Shown: positions 61,892 to 64,000 of the stretch, in pieces
Position numbering within the stretch: position 1 is the stretch's first letter
Layout: the number at the start of each line of letters is the position of its first letter
DNA from: an uncultured Duncaniella sp.
GTDB taxonomy: Bacteria > Bacteroidota > Bacteroidia > Bacteroidales > Muribaculaceae
Length of the DNA stretch: 64,000 nt
Assembly (NCBI GenBank): GCA_910586665.1
Contig: CAJUIX010000010.1
Span: 51,643-115,642, forward strand
Direction: 5' to 3'
Notes under the pieces: model-generated
What the model saw: the letters and a program-made list of their open reading frames with translations, nothing else
Database searches by the model: none
What the model was told of the DNA's origin: nothing
Program-made: the position numbers and the translations under genes

Positions 61892-61937
61892 AACGGTGAA
61901 AGGCCGGCACGCTTCAGAAGTGCCACCTTTCACCGTT
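61892..61937 (+). promoter_or_regulatory. Hairpin at the 5' end of the mce mRNA
   Basis: AACGGTGAAAGG (61892-61903) pairs perfectly with CCTTTCACCGTT (61926-61937), extended by GGCAC/GTGCC (61906-61910, 61920-61924). It begins at the predicted transcription start (about 61897), so it could shield the 5' end from decay or, read from upstream, end the ara transcript. No T-run follows. Confidence 0.5.
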
Positions 61938-61985
61938 AGCAGTATGTTTTAACCCCCATAAAAAATTCACACCAATCAAACTATC

Positions 61986-62405
61986 ATGGATATTTCACAC
62001 ATCGAACATGTGGGCATCGCTGTGCCCAATCTCAAAGAAGCAATCGCCTTCTACGAAAACACTCTCGGCCTTAAATGTTTTGCCATTGAGGAAGTTGAAG
62101 ACCAGAAAGTACGCACTGCCTTCTTCAAGGTAGGCCAGACAAAGATCGAGCTGCTCGAAGGCACCTCGCCTGAAAGCGCCATCTCCAAGTTCATCGCCAA
62201 CAACGGCGGACGCGGGGGAATCCAGCACATCGCCTTCGCTATCGAGGACGGCGTGGCCAACGCTCTCGCCGAAGTAGAGGCAAAGGGCTGCCGCCTCATC
62301 GACAAGGCCCCCCGCAAGGGTGCCGAAGGCCTCAACATCGCCTTCCTCCACCCGAAATCGACCTGCGGAACCCTCATCGAACTCTGTGAGGACCCCAACA
62401 AGTAA
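61986..62405 (+). CDS. mce: Methylmalonyl-CoA epimerase
   Basis: 139 residues of the VOC fold. Converts (R)- and (S)-methylmalonyl-CoA. Metal ligands are placed in HIEHVGIAVPNLKEAIAFYE, QHIAFAIEDGVANALAEV and the C-terminal STCGTLIELCED, with Glu in TKIELLEGTSPESAISKFI as well. The next gene, 48 bp away, is the carboxyltransferase, so both belong to the succinate-propionate path. Product is probably cytoplasmic. Confidence 0.95.
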   Translation: MDISHIEHVGIAVPNLKEAIAFYENTLGLKCFAIEEVEDQKVRTAFFKVGQTKIELLEGTSPESAISKFIANNGGRGGIQHIAFAIEDGVANALAEVEAKGCRLIDKAPRKGAEGLNIAFLHPKSTCGTLIELCEDPNK

Positions 62406-62453
62406 GGAATAATCAATAAAATCCAAACACATACACACTCTTATCATAAACAG

Positions 62454-64000
62454 ATGAGTAACCAGCTTGAAAAAGTAAAAGAGCTTATCGCCCTTCGCGA
62501 AGAAGCTCGCTTGGGTGGCGGTGAAAAAGCCATTCAGAAACAGCATGAGAGAGGCAAATATACTGCCCGCGAGCGTATCGCCCAGCTTCTCGACGAAGGT
62601 TCTTTTGAGGAAATCGACATGTTTGTCCGTCACCGTTGCCACAACTTCGGACAGGAAAAGAAGAGCTACCTCGGCGACGGCGTAGTCACCGGCTACGGCA
62701 CAATCGACGGCCGCCTCGTCTATATCTTCGCACAGGACTTCACCGTGTTCGGCGGCTCTCTGAGCGAGACTATGGCCCTCAAGATCTGCAAGATCATGGA
62801 CATGGCCATGAAGATGGGCGCCCCCGTAATCGGTCTCAACGACTCAGGCGGCGCACGCATCCAGGAAGGCATCAACGCCCTCGCTGGCTACGCTGAAATC
62901 TTCCAGCGCAACATCCTCGCATCAGGCGTCATCCCCCAGATTTCAGGCATCCTCGGCCCCTGCGCCGGCGGCGCCGTATATTCACCCGCGCTCACCGACT
63001 TCACAATCATGACCAAGGGCATCAGCTACATGTTCCTTACCGGCCCGAAGGTGGTGAAGACCGTGACAGGCGAGGACGTGAGCCAGGAAGCCCTCGGCGG
63101 CGCTATGGTTCACTCACAGAAGAGCGGCGTGGCCCACTTCGCAGCCGAGGACGGCGAGGAGACTCTGCGCATCATCCGCAAACTCTTCAGCTACATCCCC
63201 CAGAACAACCTCGAAGAGCCCCCGCTGGTTGAATGTAACGACCCGATTGACCGCCTCGAGGACTCTCTCAACGAAATCATCCCCGACTCGGCCAACCGCC
63301 CCTACGACATGTATGAGGTAATCAACGCCATAGTCGACAACGGAGAATTCCTTGAAATCCAGCGCGACTACGCCAAGAATATCATCATCGGCTTCGCCCG
63401 CTTCAACGGCCAGGCGGTCGGCCTCGTGGCCAACCAGCCCAAATACCTCGCAGGCGTGCTTGACAGCAACGCATCGCGCAAGGGCGCACGCTTCGTCCGC
63501 TTCTGCGACGCCTTCAACATTCCTCTGGTGACACTTGTCGACGTCCCCGGCTTCCTCCCCGGAACAGGCCAGGAGTACAACGGCGTGATTCTCCACGGTG
63601 CCAAGCTTCTCTACGCCTACGGCGAGGCCACCGTGCCCAAGGTGACTGTGACACTCCGCAAGAGCTACGGCGGCAGCCACATCGTGATGTCCTGCAAGCA
63701 GCTCCGCGGCGACATGAACTACGCATGGCCTACAGCCGAAATCGCTGTCATGGGTGGCGCAGGCGCTGTCGAAGTCCTCTATGCCAAGGAAGCCAAGGCA
63801 GCCGAGGATCCCGCAAAGGTGCTCCAGGAGAAGGAAGAGGAGTACAACAAGCTCTTCTGCAACCCCTACAATGCTGCACGCTACGGCTACATCGACGACG
63901 TGATCGAACCGCGCAACACCCGCTTCCGCGTGATCCGCGCACTCCAGCAGCTCGCCACGAAGAAGGTTGTCAACCCCGCAAAGAAGCACGGCAACATTCC
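62454..64000 (+). CDS. mmdA: Methylmalonyl-CoA decarboxylase / propionyl-CoA carboxylase carboxyltransferase subunit, 3' end cut off
   Basis: 515 codons are seen from ATG 62454 to the window end; members have about 515-520 residues, so the stop is just outside. Acyl-CoA carboxyltransferase with N and C crotonase-type halves: ARERIAQLLDEGSFEEIDMF, VFGGSLSETMALKICKIMD, LNDSGGARIQEGINALAGY, ISGILGPCAGGAVYSPALTD and FLTGPKVVKTVTGEDVS, then in the second half LVTLVDVPGFLPGTGQEYNG and KSYGGSHIVMSCKQLRGDMN. In Bacteroidales this subunit decarboxylates methylmalonyl-CoA with a biotin carrier and a sodium-pumping membrane part, whose genes are expected downstream. Confidence 0.93.
   Translation, partial: MSNQLEKVKELIALREEARLGGGEKAIQKQHERGKYTARERIAQLLDEGSFEEIDMFVRHRCHNFGQEKKSYLGDGVVTGYGTIDGRLVYIFAQDFTVFGGSLSETMALKICKIMDMAMKMGAPVIGLNDSGGARIQEGINALAGYAEIFQRNILASGVIPQISGILGPCAGGAVYSPALTDFTIMTKGISYMFLTGPKVVKTVTGEDVSQEALGGAMVHSQKSGVAHFAAEDGEETLRIIRKLFSYIPQNNLEEPPLVECNDPIDRLEDSLNEIIPDSANRPYDMYEVINAIVDNGEFLEIQRDYAKNIIIGFARFNGQAVGLVANQPKYLAGVLDSNASRKGARFVRFCDAFNIPLVTLVDVPGFLPGTGQEYNGVILHGAKLLYAYGEATVPKVTVTLRKSYGGSHIVMSCKQLRGDMNYAWPTAEIAVMGGAGAVEVLYAKEAKAAEDPAKVLQEKEEEYNKLFCNPYNAARYGYIDDVIEPRNTRFRVIRALQQLATKKVVNPAKKHGNI

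Noticed and set aside
61938..61985. Cobalamin riboswitch before the methylmalonyl-CoA genes
   Set aside because: The leader is far too short and lacks the B12-box; only a simple stem is present.

Overview
The window reads as chromosomal core DNA of a Bacteroidales bacterium. Supporting evidence: repeated matches to the Bacteroidetes promoter pattern (TTTG, about 19-21 bp, TAnnTTTG); lipoprotein and beta-barrel families typical of the group (DUF6089, DUF6242-like, OMP_b-brl barrels); a long 639-residue LptF-type permease; a leu operon carrying an extra isopropylmalate-synthase-like gene; and a Bacteroides-type arabinose operon run by a NUDIX-fold regulator. Codon third positions are rich in G and C, which fits Muribaculaceae better than Bacteroides or Prevotella; that family assignment is inference. 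I see no phage, insertion sequence, CRISPR array, rRNA or tRNA.

Layout. 1-2942 (-): a truncated sialate O-acetylesterase, a GH5 lipoprotein and an AraC-type regulator, a small glycan-degradation cluster. 3307-9571 (+): sppA, lpxK, purine nucleoside phosphorylase, thiL and an exported Asn/Pro/Arg/His repeat protein. 9658-14674 (-): glycyl-tRNA synthetase, LemA, an FKBP lipoprotein, tgt and an LptG-type permease. 14909-16883 (+): znuA, znuC and crcB with no permease gene. 16901-27140 (-): one long envelope-biogenesis run, in transcription order DUF6242-like lipoprotein, DUF6089 barrel, uppS, bamA, two Skp/OmpH chaperones, LptF-type permease, ribBA. 27141-27882: the largest gap, with an orphan promoter, a candidate structured RNA and a very short reading frame. 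27883-30075 (-): dnaG. 30235-34531 (+): a signal-less sugar-binding protein, then thrS-infC-rpmI-rplT. 34653-36204 (+): metY and a DUF2007 protein; 36290-37066 (-): an SDR oxidoreductase. 37123-42178: two divergent outer-membrane barrels. 42439-48639 (+): leucine operon leuA-leuC-leuD-leuA2/cimA-leuB; 48760-50283 (-): guaA. 50443-52332 (+): kdsC, yhhQ, yjjG. 52492-54750 (+): HU, a 29-residue bS22/mS38-like protein and RNase G behind a long structured leader. 54987-61793 (+): arabinose operon galM - sodium symporter - araR - araA - araB. 61986-64000 (+): methylmalonyl-CoA epimerase and the start of a biotin-dependent carboxyltransferase, part of the succinate-to-propionate route.

How the parts work together. 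The 16.9-27.1 kb run joins outer-membrane protein insertion (BamA, Skp), undecaprenyl phosphate synthesis (UppS) and LPS export (LptF); LpxK, KdsC and LptG elsewhere supply further LPS steps. The arabinose operon contains its own regulator, and a perfect inverted repeat lies at its predicted transcription start. Queuosine salvage is represented by Tgt and the YhhQ transporter, with no de novo queuosine gene in view. The least explained items are the 27.5 kb RNA candidate, the repeat protein at 8.4 kb, the cytosolic binding protein at 30.2 kb and the RNase G leader.
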